The translations under genes were made by a program, and so were the position numbers. This document shows, in pieces, positions 33,677 to 42,661 of a stretch of DNA of 64,000 bases. The stretch's first letter is position 1. Every line of letters begins with the position of its first letter. The notes under the pieces were generated by a model. The model did no database searches. It saw nothing but the letters and a program-made list of their open reading frames with translations, and had not been told where the DNA came from. The DNA lies in assembly GCA_900548585.1 (NCBI GenBank), contig URLI01000001.1, forward strand, positions 36,033 to 100,032, in the 5' to 3' direction. The DNA comes from an uncultured Prevotella sp. (lineage in GTDB: Bacteria > Bacteroidota > Bacteroidia > Bacteroidales > Bacteroidaceae).

Positions 33677-36250
33677 TTATTTCACGACCAGTTTCCTTCC
33701 GCTGATGATATACGTTCCCGCAGGAAGTCCGGAGAGCGACGTTGCTGAGCGGCGCACGAGTTGTCCCTGCAAATTGTATATGTCCTGTGGTTTGGATTCG
33801 CTGACCATTATGGTGTCAATGGCATTGACAACGCCGCTGATGGTAAGTTTCCCGGAAACATAGTCGAACTTGTAGTTCTGTGCATCGCCGCCACTGATGG
33901 TGAGGACATACTCTCCCTCCGGGCTGTCAATTGTGGCATTGCTTGTCACTGTTGGCATTGTCGTTATCACGCTCTCGTCCTCCCCGTTGACAAATCCTTC
34001 GAAATGCAGCACGAACTGCGGGTCTTCCTCATACTGCTTGCGTGTGGCATCCTCGACGGTGACTGTGAGCGTCGCCTTGTTTACGAAGAGGATACCGTCC
34101 TCGTAAGTGACGTCGGGGGCGTTGATCGTACCTGGCTTTGCGTATATCGGGTAAGTTCCCACGGGCGATGTCTCTGTCGCATCGGTGTAAATCTCAGGCT
34201 TGCCCGTCACATAGTCACCAAGAAGTTGGTATGAATAGTTTGTCGGGTTCGGCTCTCCGTATTTGCGTGCGACGTTGCCCGGCTTTATTGTAGTGCCGTA
34301 TTCCTTCACGTTAACGAATTTCTTCCATCCGTATGCCCGTCCGTAAATTCCTTTCGTCCCCGCAGGAATGAAAAGCTTGCATGTGCTAACGCTTATCCCG
34401 TCGAAGGCGCCTGCTCCTGCGGTTGGCACGTTTCGTCCCTCCGAGCGCAGTTTCGTCAGCGAGATGCAATTGCGCATTGCCTCGCGTCCGAGACTCTCCA
34501 CCGATGACGGCACCGTGACGCTCGATAGCCTTGCGCATCCGGCGAGTGCATAGTCGTGGACGGTCTTCACCGTGGTGGGTATGACATACTCACCGGCTGC
34601 CGTCGGTGTGACTGCGATGAGTTCTGCCATGTCGTTTGAGTATATGGCGTCGCCATCGACAACATACTCCTGTCCTTCGCTCGTCTCCGCAAGCGATATG
34701 TCCTTCAGCCCGTTGAGCATTGCCAATGCACCGTCGCCGATTTTCTTTATTGTCTTGGGCAATTTCAGCGTGCGCAGCTTGCTTGCCATGTAGAACGCCT
34801 TGTAGGGCAGTTCGTCGTCTGCCGTGGTGTAGCTGTTCCCGCTCTCGACGAGATACGGCATTCCGCCTTCCACGATTCGCGCGTCCGACAGGTCGAGCAA
34901 GTAGAGTTTGCCCTTTGTCTTATTGCCTTCGACATCGACTCCTGCCATCTCGCGCAGCACTTTCAGGTCGCTGCTGTTGATGTCGCCCGTGATCTTCAGT
35001 TCTCCCGTGAGCAACCTGTCCGGCGGTGCTATCAACGACGATACCATACCGGCATGTTCAACGGTGAGGTCCTTTTTCTGCAAGTCGACAGGCGTTCCGC
35101 CCTCGATGCCGATGATCATGTCCTGCTGGTACTTCCACTCGTAACCCTCGACATTTAGCAGCGACACATCATAGTATCCGTTGTCCTGGCCGTCCCAGCC
35201 CCAGTTGACGCTCACCTTTCCCGTCTCGTCATATCCATCGAACACGAACTCGTGTCCAACCATTTGATATCCATAATACGATCCTCCGGCATACATCATC
35301 GGGCGGTCGTTGCTGAGTTCGTTGAAAATCATCTCCATCCACTCCGTCTCGGTTTTCCCACTTGAGTCGCGGTCGTAGCAAACGGCTGTCTCGATGCCGA
35401 AATTGCGGCGCAGTCCCTCGGCAGCGTTTTGGGAATATGCCCCGGAGCCCTCTATGCCATATTCCATGTCTGACGCCACGCCGCAGTGATAACTCAGCAG
35501 TGCGGCAGCCTTGGCCTCCTCCTCGGTGTATTCACCTTCGACATACACATCAAGCATGTTGTCATAGTCGTATGTAGCCTCATCAAAATTAACGGTGAAG
35601 GTCTTTTTTCCGCCACCAGACTGTTTCACTTCAACCGAGTGTGTTCCACCTGTGCCGTTCACCGGGTATCTGTTGTGAGCCAGCACCTGTGCCATTGCCG
35701 TTGCCACACAGCCCACGACGCAGCGGTCGGAGTTGTTGCCATAGTCGTGCCCGTCGCTTGGGCCACCGGAGACACCGGGCGGACAATAGTTGTTGTAGGG
35801 CGCCGCCTGTCCCCATTTGGTGGTACACATCGGCGCTACAGAAGTCTTGAACTTGTTCGGGTCCGGCTTCACCAGTTTCCTTGGCTTGCCATTTGCCACG
35901 ATGGCCTTGCCGGCCGCATCCATTGCCTCGAGCCACCACTTCAGGCCTTCGTTCTTCGTGTTCGTGTCGAACTTCGTGTCGCTGTAGCCAAGCACTTCCG
36001 GCATAAGGTCGTCGGTTGACACGACGGCGAACCCGCCATCCTTGTAGCCCATCACTGCTATCGCCTCCTGGCGTTTCAGTTCCATCACTTCTCCCGTGCG
36101 CGGCGCGCGGTGCGTTCTCACGAGGTGGGCATTTATTGCCTGCTTCGCGATTGATTTCATCTCCATCTTTGTCCTCGGCTTCGCCGATGCGGAAATTGCG
36201 CAGAGCAAGACGAGGGCAAGAAACAATGCTGACTTCTTGATGATTAACAT
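33677..36250 (-). CDS. Secreted C10 (streptopain-like) cysteine peptidase with LRR and MBG-like domains
   Basis: This 857-residue exported protein starts at the ATG at 36250 with a signal peptide ending SASAK. A propeptide precedes the C10 domain, where CVVGCVATAMAQVL holds the catalytic Cys181 and VGHEFVFDGYD holds His333, followed by VNWGWDG. This pattern is that of SpeB and interpain. BspA-type leucine-rich repeats cover about 440-640 (IPTTVKTVHDYALAGC, VPSSVESLGREAM). One or two MBG-like domains follow to about 820. The last 35 residues (DIYNLQGQLVRR ... GTYIISGRKLVVK) are a sorting-type tail, shared with the neighbouring gene. Extracellular proteolysis and adhesion are likely. Confidence 0.9.
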   Translation of the reverse strand: MLIIKKSALFLALVLLCAISASAKPRTKMEMKSIAKQAINAHLVRTHRAPRTGEVMELKRQEAIAVMGYKDGGFAVVSTDDLMPEVLGYSDTKFDTNTKNEGLKWWLEAMDAAGKAIVANGKPRKLVKPDPNKFKTSVAPMCTTKWGQAAPYNNYCPPGVSGGPSDGHDYGNNSDRCVVGCVATAMAQVLAHNRYPVNGTGGTHSVEVKQSGGGKKTFTVNFDEATYDYDNMLDVYVEGEYTEEEAKAAALLSYHCGVASDMEYGIEGSGAYSQNAAEGLRRNFGIETAVCYDRDSSGKTETEWMEMIFNELSNDRPMMYAGGSYYGYQMVGHEFVFDGYDETGKVSVNWGWDGQDNGYYDVSLLNVEGYEWKYQQDMIIGIEGGTPVDLQKKDLTVEHAGMVSSLIAPPDRLLTGELKITGDINSSDLKVLREMAGVDVEGNKTKGKLYLLDLSDARIVEGGMPYLVESGNSYTTADDELPYKAFYMASKLRTLKLPKTIKKIGDGALAMLNGLKDISLAETSEGQEYVVDGDAIYSNDMAELIAVTPTAAGEYVIPTTVKTVHDYALAGCARLSSVTVPSSVESLGREAMRNCISLTKLRSEGRNVPTAGAGAFDGISVSTCKLFIPAGTKGIYGRAYGWKKFVNVKEYGTTIKPGNVARKYGEPNPTNYSYQLLGDYVTGKPEIYTDATETSPVGTYPIYAKPGTINAPDVTYEDGILFVNKATLTVTVEDATRKQYEEDPQFVLHFEGFVNGEDESVITTMPTVTSNATIDSPEGEYVLTISGGDAQNYKFDYVSGKLTISGVVNAIDTIMVSESKPQDIYNLQGQLVRRSATSLSGLPAGTYIISGRKLVVK

Positions 36251-36298
36251 GATAAATTGTACTCCATTAATTGATAATTTGTAAGACTTAAGTGTCCG

Positions 36299-36306
36299 CA
36301 AAGATA
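36299..36306 (-). promoter_or_regulatory. Minus-7 promoter box (TATCTTTG) of the C10 peptidase gene
   Basis: CAAAGATA on the plus strand reads TATCTTTG on the minus strand, 49 bases before the ATG at 36250. It supports that start over the open frame beginning at 36310, which would overlap the box. Confidence 0.65.
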
Positions 36307-36331
36307 ACAAATATCTGCGAAATAAAAAAAC

Positions 36332-36367
36332 AAAAACCGCCGTTTTGTTTCCAAAACGGCGGTTTTT
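36332..36367 (-). terminator. Perfect 15-bp-stem intrinsic terminator
   Basis: AAAAACCGCCGTTTT pairs with AAAACGGCGGTTTTT around a 6-base loop. It works in both directions and follows the choice-of-anchor J gene, separating it from the C10 peptidase promoter. Confidence 0.88.
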
Positions 36368-36389
36368 TAGTCATTTTTCTATATCTGCA

Positions 36390-39300
36390 TCACTTTACGA
36401 TTACCTTCTGACCGTTAATGATGTACAGTCCGTTCAGTCCTTCAAGACTTGTTGCCTGCTTGCGAACGAGTTTTCCATCGACCGTGTATATGTCAACCGG
36501 CTTTCCGTCGGCAGACACACTGCTGATACCCACTGTCGTAAGTGTGATGATCACTGGCTTGGACTCAATGCCACCCTTGTAAACTGCTGTCACGGCGTAG
36601 GTGTGCTCACCGTTGCCAATGCCATTAAGCACAGCCTCGAGCGTTGCACCGTCTACAGAAGTGGTCAGTTCGCCGTCAACATATATGTTATAGCTTACAA
36701 CCTCGCTGCCTGCGGTATATGTGATGTCATCAACAAGGAAGATGAATGCATTGTCTGCACTGGAGATGTTGCGTATTGCGAAATACTTTGCACCCTCTGG
36801 AAGATCCACCGAGACATTCTCCCAAGGAGTTGAAGTCACATGATCCTGACCAATCTGGGTGAAGTCGGCAACCTCCTTGCCTGTCGATGAAGAGAGCACC
36901 TGGTATGTCTGCGGGTAAATATTCTGTCCGTCACCTGCATCATAGAAACCGGTATAGAAGTTTATGGTCTGTGCAGTTCCCGGGAGTTCCGGGCTGACGA
37001 GCCAGTCATCATTTGCCACGAAATCGCCGGCACTACCGTCCTCCTTGATTGAGAACGAATATATTGATGCGAGTGCCTTTTCGCCGCTGTGAGGAGCCAT
37101 GGTCGGGTTGGCATTTGTTATGTCAACAGTTCCGTCGCCTGTGAAATCACGCGGTGTCCATACTATGTATGCGAACTGATCCTGCTGGTGAGGATAGTAT
37201 GTATTCTGGAAGAAGCCTCCGGTATATTGCCTGTCCTGGTCTATCATGGTCCAGTCGCCTACGTTGTCGTAAATCCACTTGTCGTATTTCTCGAAGTCCT
37301 CGGTAACCTCTGCGTTCAGGTTCTTCGGTGCCTCCCATGTGAGTTTCACACTGCCATCATTTTCCTCGCCCTGAAGGTTTTCAGGAGCAGATGCCGATGA
37401 GTGTTTAAGGGTAACGACCGTCTCTGCCTCGTTGTTATCAGGATTGAGGTCGGTTTCTGTCAATACCTTTGCATTGAAAACAATGTCACCATCCTCGTCA
37501 AATATTGTGGTCGGGTAGTTGAAGACAATTTCCTTCTCCTTGAACGCATTCAGCGGTTCGGTGATTTCCTTGCTGTCAACCTTCTTATTCTTTGCATAGA
37601 GCTCAACAGTGTATTTGTTGCAGTTGTTCTCTCCGTTGTTGATGACCTTCACGTTTACAGCGATGTTTTCGCCCGCCACCGCATTTGCCGGTGCGGAAAT
37701 CTCAACTCCAAGGTCGTCAGAATAAAGATCGCGGACCATGATGTTGTCAAGTATCAAACTATCCTGAACAGATGCGAAGTCGCTTACGAAACGAACAGAT
37801 GCATACCTGCCACCTTTGAGGCTGGTGAGATCAATCTTGTTAAGCGTGTATGTGTCAGAGAGCGTAATGTCTTTAAGTTTTGTGAACTCGCCGCCATTCT
37901 TGGATCCCCAAACAGAGAGGTTCGCACTTGCGCTCGGGGCCTTCGCGTCAAATATCAGATAAGGATTGTTGGCGCTGTTGATGTTGATTTTACCACTTGA
38001 GAAGTAGCCTACTCCCGGATCCGCATATTGACTAAGCGCCAAAATCATTGCCGATCCGTCACCGTCTGAGGAGTTCGATGAAAGGAATACACTGGTTATT
38101 CCATTAACATACCAGTAATGAGTAAAGCTCTGCGTCGCGAAATTCTCAATAAGCGGCAACTCATCAGGCTTTCCTACCAAAATATTGGCATATTTCGTGT
38201 CATCGTTAACTCCGGCAACGGTCGATGTCTGCATTCCGAATGTCTTCATCCCCTGATCTCCCTCGTCCAATGCGAAAGGATAATCGAATGAAGTCTTGTC
38301 GACGAGAGATTCAATCTTTTGATCAAGAACCGGGAACGTCATTCCCCATATTGTCTCGAACTTGACAGTGTAGAGAATGTAACTAACCCTTGCAGGATCC
38401 ATGTAGTGACCATCCTTTCCTTCTGTCACCCTATCCCATGTTAATCCGACCTTGTCTTGCTTGTCAGCGCATGCGAAGTTCTCGACAGCCTTCGGCGTGT
38501 CAATGCCGATGTATGCCTTAATCTCCCCGCTTATCTTTCCTGCTTCTCCTGCTGCATCATACGCTACGGCGATATAAGTATGCTCACCGTCTGTGATGCC
38601 CTGGTCATCCGTGAAAGTATTTTCTGCGCCCGGCGCAACATCGTTATACGTTTTAATGGTGTTTCCGTCACGCATAACTACAATCTTGGAGAGGTTTCCT
38701 GAAAGTGCGTCGCCCTTCAGGTTCTTGTCTGGAGCAGTGACTTTTACTGTTGCCTTCAGCAAGCCTCCGTCTGCCGGTGTCACCTCAACGGCCGGTGACG
38801 CAGGTGCGGTTTCAGGAAGCCCAGCCTCTACCTTTATGTTTTTGGCATACAGATAGAAGTTGTCCGGCTCAGATACGGCGTGAACTCCGAAAACGTAGTA
38901 ACCATCGTCCGGGGCAGTGAATTCATTAGTTAAAGTGACAAACTCTTTTCCCTGAAATCCTGTCTCCGCGATAACCACAGTTCCGTTGCTGAGCGATTCG
39001 GCAGTAACCTCGCCATCGAGTTTTGCCATCTTGACCTCCATGCGCTCTGGGTAAACATCACCAAACTGGCGTGCGTCAACGCTGAACACATAATTCTTGT
39101 CCTTGACAAGTTTGATGCCCGGTGTTACCATCCAGTCGTCGCCTTTGTTTGTTTTGTTGTACTTGTATCTTGCACAAGGTTCAGTGGAAAAGAATGACCA
39201 TGTGCTGGCATCATTGTTGGCGTCAATTATGGTAAGGTCGTTGAAAGCGTCCTCTGTCGCAATGGGGTTTATGTAAGGCAGCACGTCAACATTCTCCGCC

Positions 39301-39566
39301 TTGCGCACGCTGTTGCGCACCACTGGTTTCCCGATGTTCTCGTTCATCAGGTTTGCAAACTCGGCCTTGCTCATCTCGCCGGCCTCCATGGCCTTGATGA
39401 GCATGTTCTCACTCGGCACACTTGCAAAATCAACTGATTTTGCCACATTCAGCGTCTTCACGTTCGTGGGGACAGCCTTCCGGGCAATCAGATTCTGAGC
39501 ATGCAATGGCAGCGACAGCATTGCAGCAGCCGCGAACGCCAGTAAAAATGTTCTTTTTCTACTCAT
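36390..39566 (-). CDS. Large secreted protein with choice-of-anchor J (cleaved-adhesin-like) and Fn3-like domains
   Basis: This 1,058-residue protein begins with a signal peptide (LLAFAAAAMLSLPLHAQ). Choice-of-anchor J-like jelly rolls appear near residues 105-250 (WSFFSTEPCARYKY, DDWMVTPGIKL) and 770-960 (TEDFEKYDKWIYDN, NDDWLVSPELPG). Fn3-like linkers with VGLTWDRV and VKLTWEAP lie between. The final residues (VDIYTVDGKLVRKQ, then GLYIINGQKVIVK) are a sorting-type tail matching that of the C10 peptidase. Relatives include hemagglutinin/adhesin domains of gingipains, so a surface adhesin or carbohydrate-binding role is possible. No catalytic domain was recognised. Confidence 0.8.
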   Translation of the reverse strand: MSRKRTFLLAFAAAAMLSLPLHAQNLIARKAVPTNVKTLNVAKSVDFASVPSENMLIKAMEAGEMSKAEFANLMNENIGKPVVRNSVRKAENVDVLPYINPIATEDAFNDLTIIDANNDASTWSFFSTEPCARYKYNKTNKGDDWMVTPGIKLVKDKNYVFSVDARQFGDVYPERMEVKMAKLDGEVTAESLSNGTVVIAETGFQGKEFVTLTNEFTAPDDGYYVFGVHAVSEPDNFYLYAKNIKVEAGLPETAPASPAVEVTPADGGLLKATVKVTAPDKNLKGDALSGNLSKIVVMRDGNTIKTYNDVAPGAENTFTDDQGITDGEHTYIAVAYDAAGEAGKISGEIKAYIGIDTPKAVENFACADKQDKVGLTWDRVTEGKDGHYMDPARVSYILYTVKFETIWGMTFPVLDQKIESLVDKTSFDYPFALDEGDQGMKTFGMQTSTVAGVNDDTKYANILVGKPDELPLIENFATQSFTHYWYVNGITSVFLSSNSSDGDGSAMILALSQYADPGVGYFSSGKININSANNPYLIFDAKAPSASANLSVWGSKNGGEFTKLKDITLSDTYTLNKIDLTSLKGGRYASVRFVSDFASVQDSLILDNIMVRDLYSDDLGVEISAPANAVAGENIAVNVKVINNGENNCNKYTVELYAKNKKVDSKEITEPLNAFKEKEIVFNYPTTIFDEDGDIVFNAKVLTETDLNPDNNEAETVVTLKHSSASAPENLQGEENDGSVKLTWEAPKNLNAEVTEDFEKYDKWIYDNVGDWTMIDQDRQYTGGFFQNTYYPHQQDQFAYIVWTPRDFTGDGTVDITNANPTMAPHSGEKALASIYSFSIKEDGSAGDFVANDDWLVSPELPGTAQTINFYTGFYDAGDGQNIYPQTYQVLSSSTGKEVADFTQIGQDHVTSTPWENVSVDLPEGAKYFAIRNISSADNAFIFLVDDITYTAGSEVVSYNIYVDGELTTSVDGATLEAVLNGIGNGEHTYAVTAVYKGGIESKPVIITLTTVGISSVSADGKPVDIYTVDGKLVRKQATSLEGLNGLYIINGQKVIVK

Positions 39567-39831
39567 AATTAATTCTTTTTTAGGTTAAACAAAATATTGA
39601 TAAATTAAGGTTTCTAATCGTGTTATATATTTTCAATGATATCGCATTCTTCCATTTGCTTTTCTCTGAATTGCCTCCCTGGCCACTCATGGATCAATGG
39701 TCAAATTGATTAACTGGTGGCAAATTTAATTAAAAAAAACATCATTTCCAAATTTTACGGGACATTTTTTCAACTATAATTGCAAAAAAGTATATAAAAA
39801 GATTATTTTATGCCGTTTCGCCGGCATATTG
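39567..39831. other. AT-rich intergenic region upstream of the large secreted protein
   Basis: The gap between trmO (3' end at 39832) and the secreted-protein start at 39566 is AT-rich. It probably holds the promoter of the latter, but I could not find an exact TAnnTTTG box in gene direction. No RNA or repeat is visible. Confidence 0.4.
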
Positions 39832-40488
39832 TCAGAAAGCCGAAATGCAATTCCCGTCTGCGATGAAGTGTATGTCCATTCCGTTGAACGACATTCCATA
39901 AACGCGCCCCGGGTCATTCTGCACGCGCGGACGCGGGTCGAGTTCCAGTGCACCGACGAGTGCGCGCTGCTGTTCCGGCGTGAGTTTCTCACGCAGATTG
40001 CCGCCAAGCGATACGCTCATTTTCCTCCATTCACTGCCGTCAACGAACCCGGAGTGCGCATCCTCCACGCTGTCGCAGAATCTTATGTAAGGCTTTATGT
40101 CGAGTATCGGAGTGCCGTCCATTAGGTCGCCCCCGCTAACCGTTATCACCGGCCCGCGTTTCGCGTCGGTTTCCACCTTATTTATATATACGCACGACAG
40201 TCCGATGGGGTTTGGGCGGAACGGCGAGCGGGTCGCGAACACCCCCATGCGCCTGTTGCCGCCGAGACGCGGAGGGCGCACGGTAAGTTTCCCGCGATGC
40301 TCCTTGTTGGCGGAGAACAGCCATATTATCCACAGGTGGCTGAAGCCATCCAGTCCACGCACTGCATCCGGATTCCTGTATCTCGGCTCAAAGACTATTT
40401 CCCCTGTCAGTTCCCTGACGAGCCCGCTCTGGCGCGGTATGCCGAACTTTGTCCCGAACGGCGAGTGGAAATATGCTATCGGTTCCAT
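39832..40488 (-). CDS. trmO: tRNA t6A37 methyltransferase TrmO (TsaA/YaeB family)
   Basis: This 218-residue protein matches the TrmO family throughout. It opens EPIAYFHSPFGTKFGIPRQ; DGFSHLWIIWLF and RMGVFATRSPFRPNPIGLS are the SAM-binding signatures, and DGTPILDIKPYI is the conserved strand before the C-terminal domain. TrmO methylates N6 of threonylcarbamoyladenosine at position 37 in certain tRNAs. It seems to be a single gene. The start has the usual family N-terminus. Confidence 0.94.
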   Translation of the reverse strand: MEPIAYFHSPFGTKFGIPRQSGLVRELTGEIVFEPRYRNPDAVRGLDGFSHLWIIWLFSANKEHRGKLTVRPPRLGGNRRMGVFATRSPFRPNPIGLSCVYINKVETDAKRGPVITVSGGDLMDGTPILDIKPYIRFCDSVEDAHSGFVDGSEWRKMSVSLGGNLREKLTPEQQRALVGALELDPRPRVQNDPGRVYGMSFNGMDIHFIADGNCISAF

Positions 40489-40584
40489 GTTATTCTGTTT
40501 TGATATTGAATGTAATCGCGTTCACCGCATTGCAAAATTAGTGAAATAAAATGGTTTCGCAGCATGATTTACATTGAAAATGAC

Positions 40585-40592
40585 TATCTTTG
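40585..40592 (+). promoter_or_regulatory. Minus-7 promoter box (TATCTTTG) of rmuC
   Basis: Exact TAnnTTTG match 26 bases before the rmuC ATG. No convincing upstream TTTG at the usual spacing was found. Confidence 0.6.
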
Positions 40593-40618
40593 CAGGAAAA
40601 TAAATCATACGACCGGAA

Positions 40619-41926
40619 ATGGAAATGTTATTTGCCCTTGCCGGACTTGCCGCAGGAATCGTCATAGGCATACTCTACGGCAGGGGAAAGTCAGGCGCGC
40701 TCGCGGCAGAGGCCGGCATGCTTAGGCGGCAGATGGAAGACGAGCGGCGGCAGTACGAGGAAAGGCACCGCGAGGCAATGGACGTGCAGCAGGCACGCTT
40801 CGGCGAGGTGATGGAAAAGGTGAAGGCGGAGATGAAAGATGCCGCCAACGAGATGCTCATGCAGCGGCAGAAGGAGTTTGCCGAGCAAAGCAACACGCAG
40901 ATAGGGAATGTCGTCAACCCGCTGCGGCAGTCCATCACCGAGATGCGTAAGGCCATGGACGACAACATGCTGCGCCAGACATCGATGACGAGCGAGATGC
41001 GCACAGGCATCGAGAACATGATGCGGCAGAGCGAGGCGGCGAAGCGCAGCACGGAGGAACTCACACGCGCCTTCCGGAACGACACCAAGGCGCAGGGCGA
41101 CTGGGGAGAGACGGTTCTCGACGAAATTCTCGAGTCGCAGGGACTGCGCCGGGGGATACACTATGAGACGCAGGCGACAATCCGCGACGCACGGGGCAAC
41201 GTGATACGCCCGGAGGACGGGCACAACCTGCGGCCGGACATCATCATGCACCTCGACAAAAACCGCGAGCTGATAATCGACTCGAAGGTGTCGCTGTCGA
41301 GTTTCATCGACTTCGTTAACGCGGAGACACCAGAGGACAGGCAACGGCACCTGAAAGCGCACACCGAAAGCATACGCCGCCATGTGAAGGAACTTTCCGA
41401 AAAGGACTACTCGTCATACATACAGCCGCCGAAAGTGAAGATGGACTATGTGATAATGTTCATGCCGAACACCGGCGCATTGTGGACGGCGCTGAAAGCC
41501 CAGCCCGACCTGTGGCGCAAGGCAATGGAGCGCAACGTGTTCATCGCCGACGAGCAGACGCTGTTTGCCGCCATGCGGATAATCAACATGACATGGACGC
41601 AGATAGCGCAGGCGGAGAACCACGAGAAGGTGTTCCGCCTGGCGGAGGAGATGGTCGACAGGGTCGGGAAGTTCGTCAAGACCTACGAGGAGATGGGCAG
41701 GCAGATAACACGCCTGCAAAAGGCATACGAGGACGGGGAGAAGAAACTCGCGCCGGGCGGGCAGAGCATCGTCACCACGTCTGTGAAACTGATAAGGCTC
41801 GGGGCAAAGCAAAACCCAAGGAACCCGGTGACTGCCGACGGCGCCGACGGCGCCGACGATGCACTGCCGGAAATGCCTGAAAAAGAGGAAGGCGAGCAAA
41901 AAGCGGAGGAAAATATCGCGACGTGA
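40619..41926 (+). CDS. rmuC: DNA recombination protein RmuC
   Basis: This 435-residue protein has an N-terminal membrane segment (2-20), a long coiled-coil to about residue 150, and the RmuC nuclease-like domain. That domain carries KAQGDWGETVLDEILESQGL, RPDIIMHLDKNRELIIDSKVSL and YVIMFMPNTGALWTAL. RmuC limits DNA inversions between short repeats in E. coli; the mechanism is not fully known. The PD-(D/E)XK-like core (Asp and DSK) is intact. The acidic C-terminus is low-complexity. tRNA-His follows on the same strand with its own promoter. Confidence 0.94.
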   Translation: MEMLFALAGLAAGIVIGILYGRGKSGALAAEAGMLRRQMEDERRQYEERHREAMDVQQARFGEVMEKVKAEMKDAANEMLMQRQKEFAEQSNTQIGNVVNPLRQSITEMRKAMDDNMLRQTSMTSEMRTGIENMMRQSEAAKRSTEELTRAFRNDTKAQGDWGETVLDEILESQGLRRGIHYETQATIRDARGNVIRPEDGHNLRPDIIMHLDKNRELIIDSKVSLSSFIDFVNAETPEDRQRHLKAHTESIRRHVKELSEKDYSSYIQPPKVKMDYVIMFMPNTGALWTALKAQPDLWRKAMERNVFIADEQTLFAAMRIINMTWTQIAQAENHEKVFRLAEEMVDRVGKFVKTYEEMGRQITRLQKAYEDGEKKLAPGGQSIVTTSVKLIRLGAKQNPRNPVTADGADGADDALPEMPEKEEGEQKAEENIAT

Positions 41927-41946
41927 CGCAAAAAACGCACGTTATG

Positions 41947-41978
41947 TTTGGAAATATAAAATAATTGACTTACCTTTG
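41947..41978 (+). promoter_or_regulatory. Promoter of tRNA-His
   Basis: TTTG at 41947-41950 and TACCTTTG at 41971-41978 are 20 bases apart, ending 32 bases before the tRNA. Confidence 0.68.
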
Positions 41979-42010
41979 CACCCGCTTTGACAAAGCAACC
42001 ACCAAACACG

Positions 42011-42084
42011 GTGCCCGTAGTTCAGTTGGTTAGAGCGTCAGATTGTGGTTCTGAATGTCGTCGGTTCGAATCCGACCGGGCACC
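42011..42084 (+). tRNA. tRNA-His (anticodon GTG)
   Basis: A full cloverleaf is visible. GTGCCCG pairs with CGGGCAC in the acceptor stem, TCAGA-TTGTGGT-TCTGA is the anticodon arm with GTG, and the T arm contains GGTTCGAATCC. A G precedes position 1 and C is at the discriminator position, both typical of tRNA-His. The full CCA is not encoded after the discriminator base. Confidence 0.95.
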
Positions 42085-42090
42085 CACGGA

Positions 42091-42133
42091 AAAGGAAGCG
42101 GAAACCATTTTATTTCAATGGCTTCCGCCTTTG
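42091..42133 (+). terminator. Terminator after tRNA-His
   Basis: The segment GCGGAAACCATT pairs with AATGGCTTCCGC (one mismatch), flanked by AAAGG/CCTTT, and is followed by TTGTTTTG. It lies 7 bases beyond the tRNA. Confidence 0.65.
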
Positions 42134-42274
42134 TTTTGTATATCACAATATGGGCAGACAGAGGTCATTTCCGCCACATGCACCGAATTGATGGTGCTTT
42201 ACACCACCTACTCTGATTTCAGGCGCGGAGTTGACGAACTGCTGAACAGGGTGATGGAAAGGATATGGAAATAA
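42118..42274 (+). pseudogene. Possible gene remnant downstream of tRNA-His
   Basis: The end of an open frame here reads LMVLYTTYSDFRRGVDELLNRVMERIWK before a stop. It looks protein-like and resembles a C-terminal end more than random translation. The frame runs back through the terminator and the tRNA, so no intact gene exists. It could be the tail of an old insertion or transposase gene, but I do not recognise the family. Confidence 0.25.
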
Positions 42275-42303
42275 AAAGGGTTGTCTCAATGGCTACCCTT
42301 TTA
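42275..42303. terminator. Short hairpin (AAAGGGT ... ACCCTTTT)
   Basis: AAAGGGT pairs with ACCCTTT across a 13-base loop, with T-rich sequence after it and A-rich sequence before it. It sits beyond the 3' end of the small minus-strand membrane gene, so it may be used from either side. Confidence 0.45.
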
Positions 42304-42310
42304 TGTGTTT

Positions 42311-42583
42311 TTATTCTAATATCAAATCTTCTTTACTATGATATTCATAGATTTTCGATTTGGGATTATAACATTGATATTTCATTATATCATATTCATA
42401 TTTTATAATCTCCACTTCCACGTGAGTTGATTTCACAATAGCCTTCTTGTCAGGAAGTGGAATGAAATTTGAAAAATACTCTTTCAACTTGCTAACATCG
42501 TTTGTCATTCCCCATAGTTTGAAGAAGAGAATGATTTGCAGAATCCCAAATACGATGATTATTACCGATACAAATGCTTCCAT
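42311..42583 (-). CDS. Small membrane protein, unknown function
   Basis: A 90-residue protein with one N-terminal membrane segment (about 4-24, VSVIIIVFGILQIILFFKLW). A soluble part rich in Lys, Tyr and Glu follows, including VEVEIIKYEYDIMKYQCYNPKSKIY. I do not recognise a family. It has its own promoter box at 42612-42619. Codon use is AT-rich like the neighbouring KilA-N and HigBA genes and unlike rmuC, so it belongs to the same acquired islet. Confidence 0.6.
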   Translation of the reverse strand: MEAFVSVIIIVFGILQIILFFKLWGMTNDVSKLKEYFSNFIPLPDKKAIVKSTHVEVEIIKYEYDIMKYQCYNPKSKIYEYHSKEDLILE

Positions 42584-42611
42584 ATTGAATTCTATTTTAT
42601 CGTTTACTCCG

Positions 42612-42619
42612 CAAAAGTA
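42612..42619 (-). promoter_or_regulatory. Minus-7 promoter box (TACTTTTG)
   Basis: CAAAAGTA reads TACTTTTG on the minus strand, 29 bases before the small membrane gene. Confidence 0.5.
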
Positions 42620-42661
42620 GGTATTATTCTTAACAAGTGCAACTATTTCACTGATTTTACT

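Noticed and set aside
41987..42274. 95-codon open frame across tRNA-His
   Set aside because: Its first half is translation of the tRNA gene itself. Only the last part looks protein-like, and it is listed as a possible remnant.
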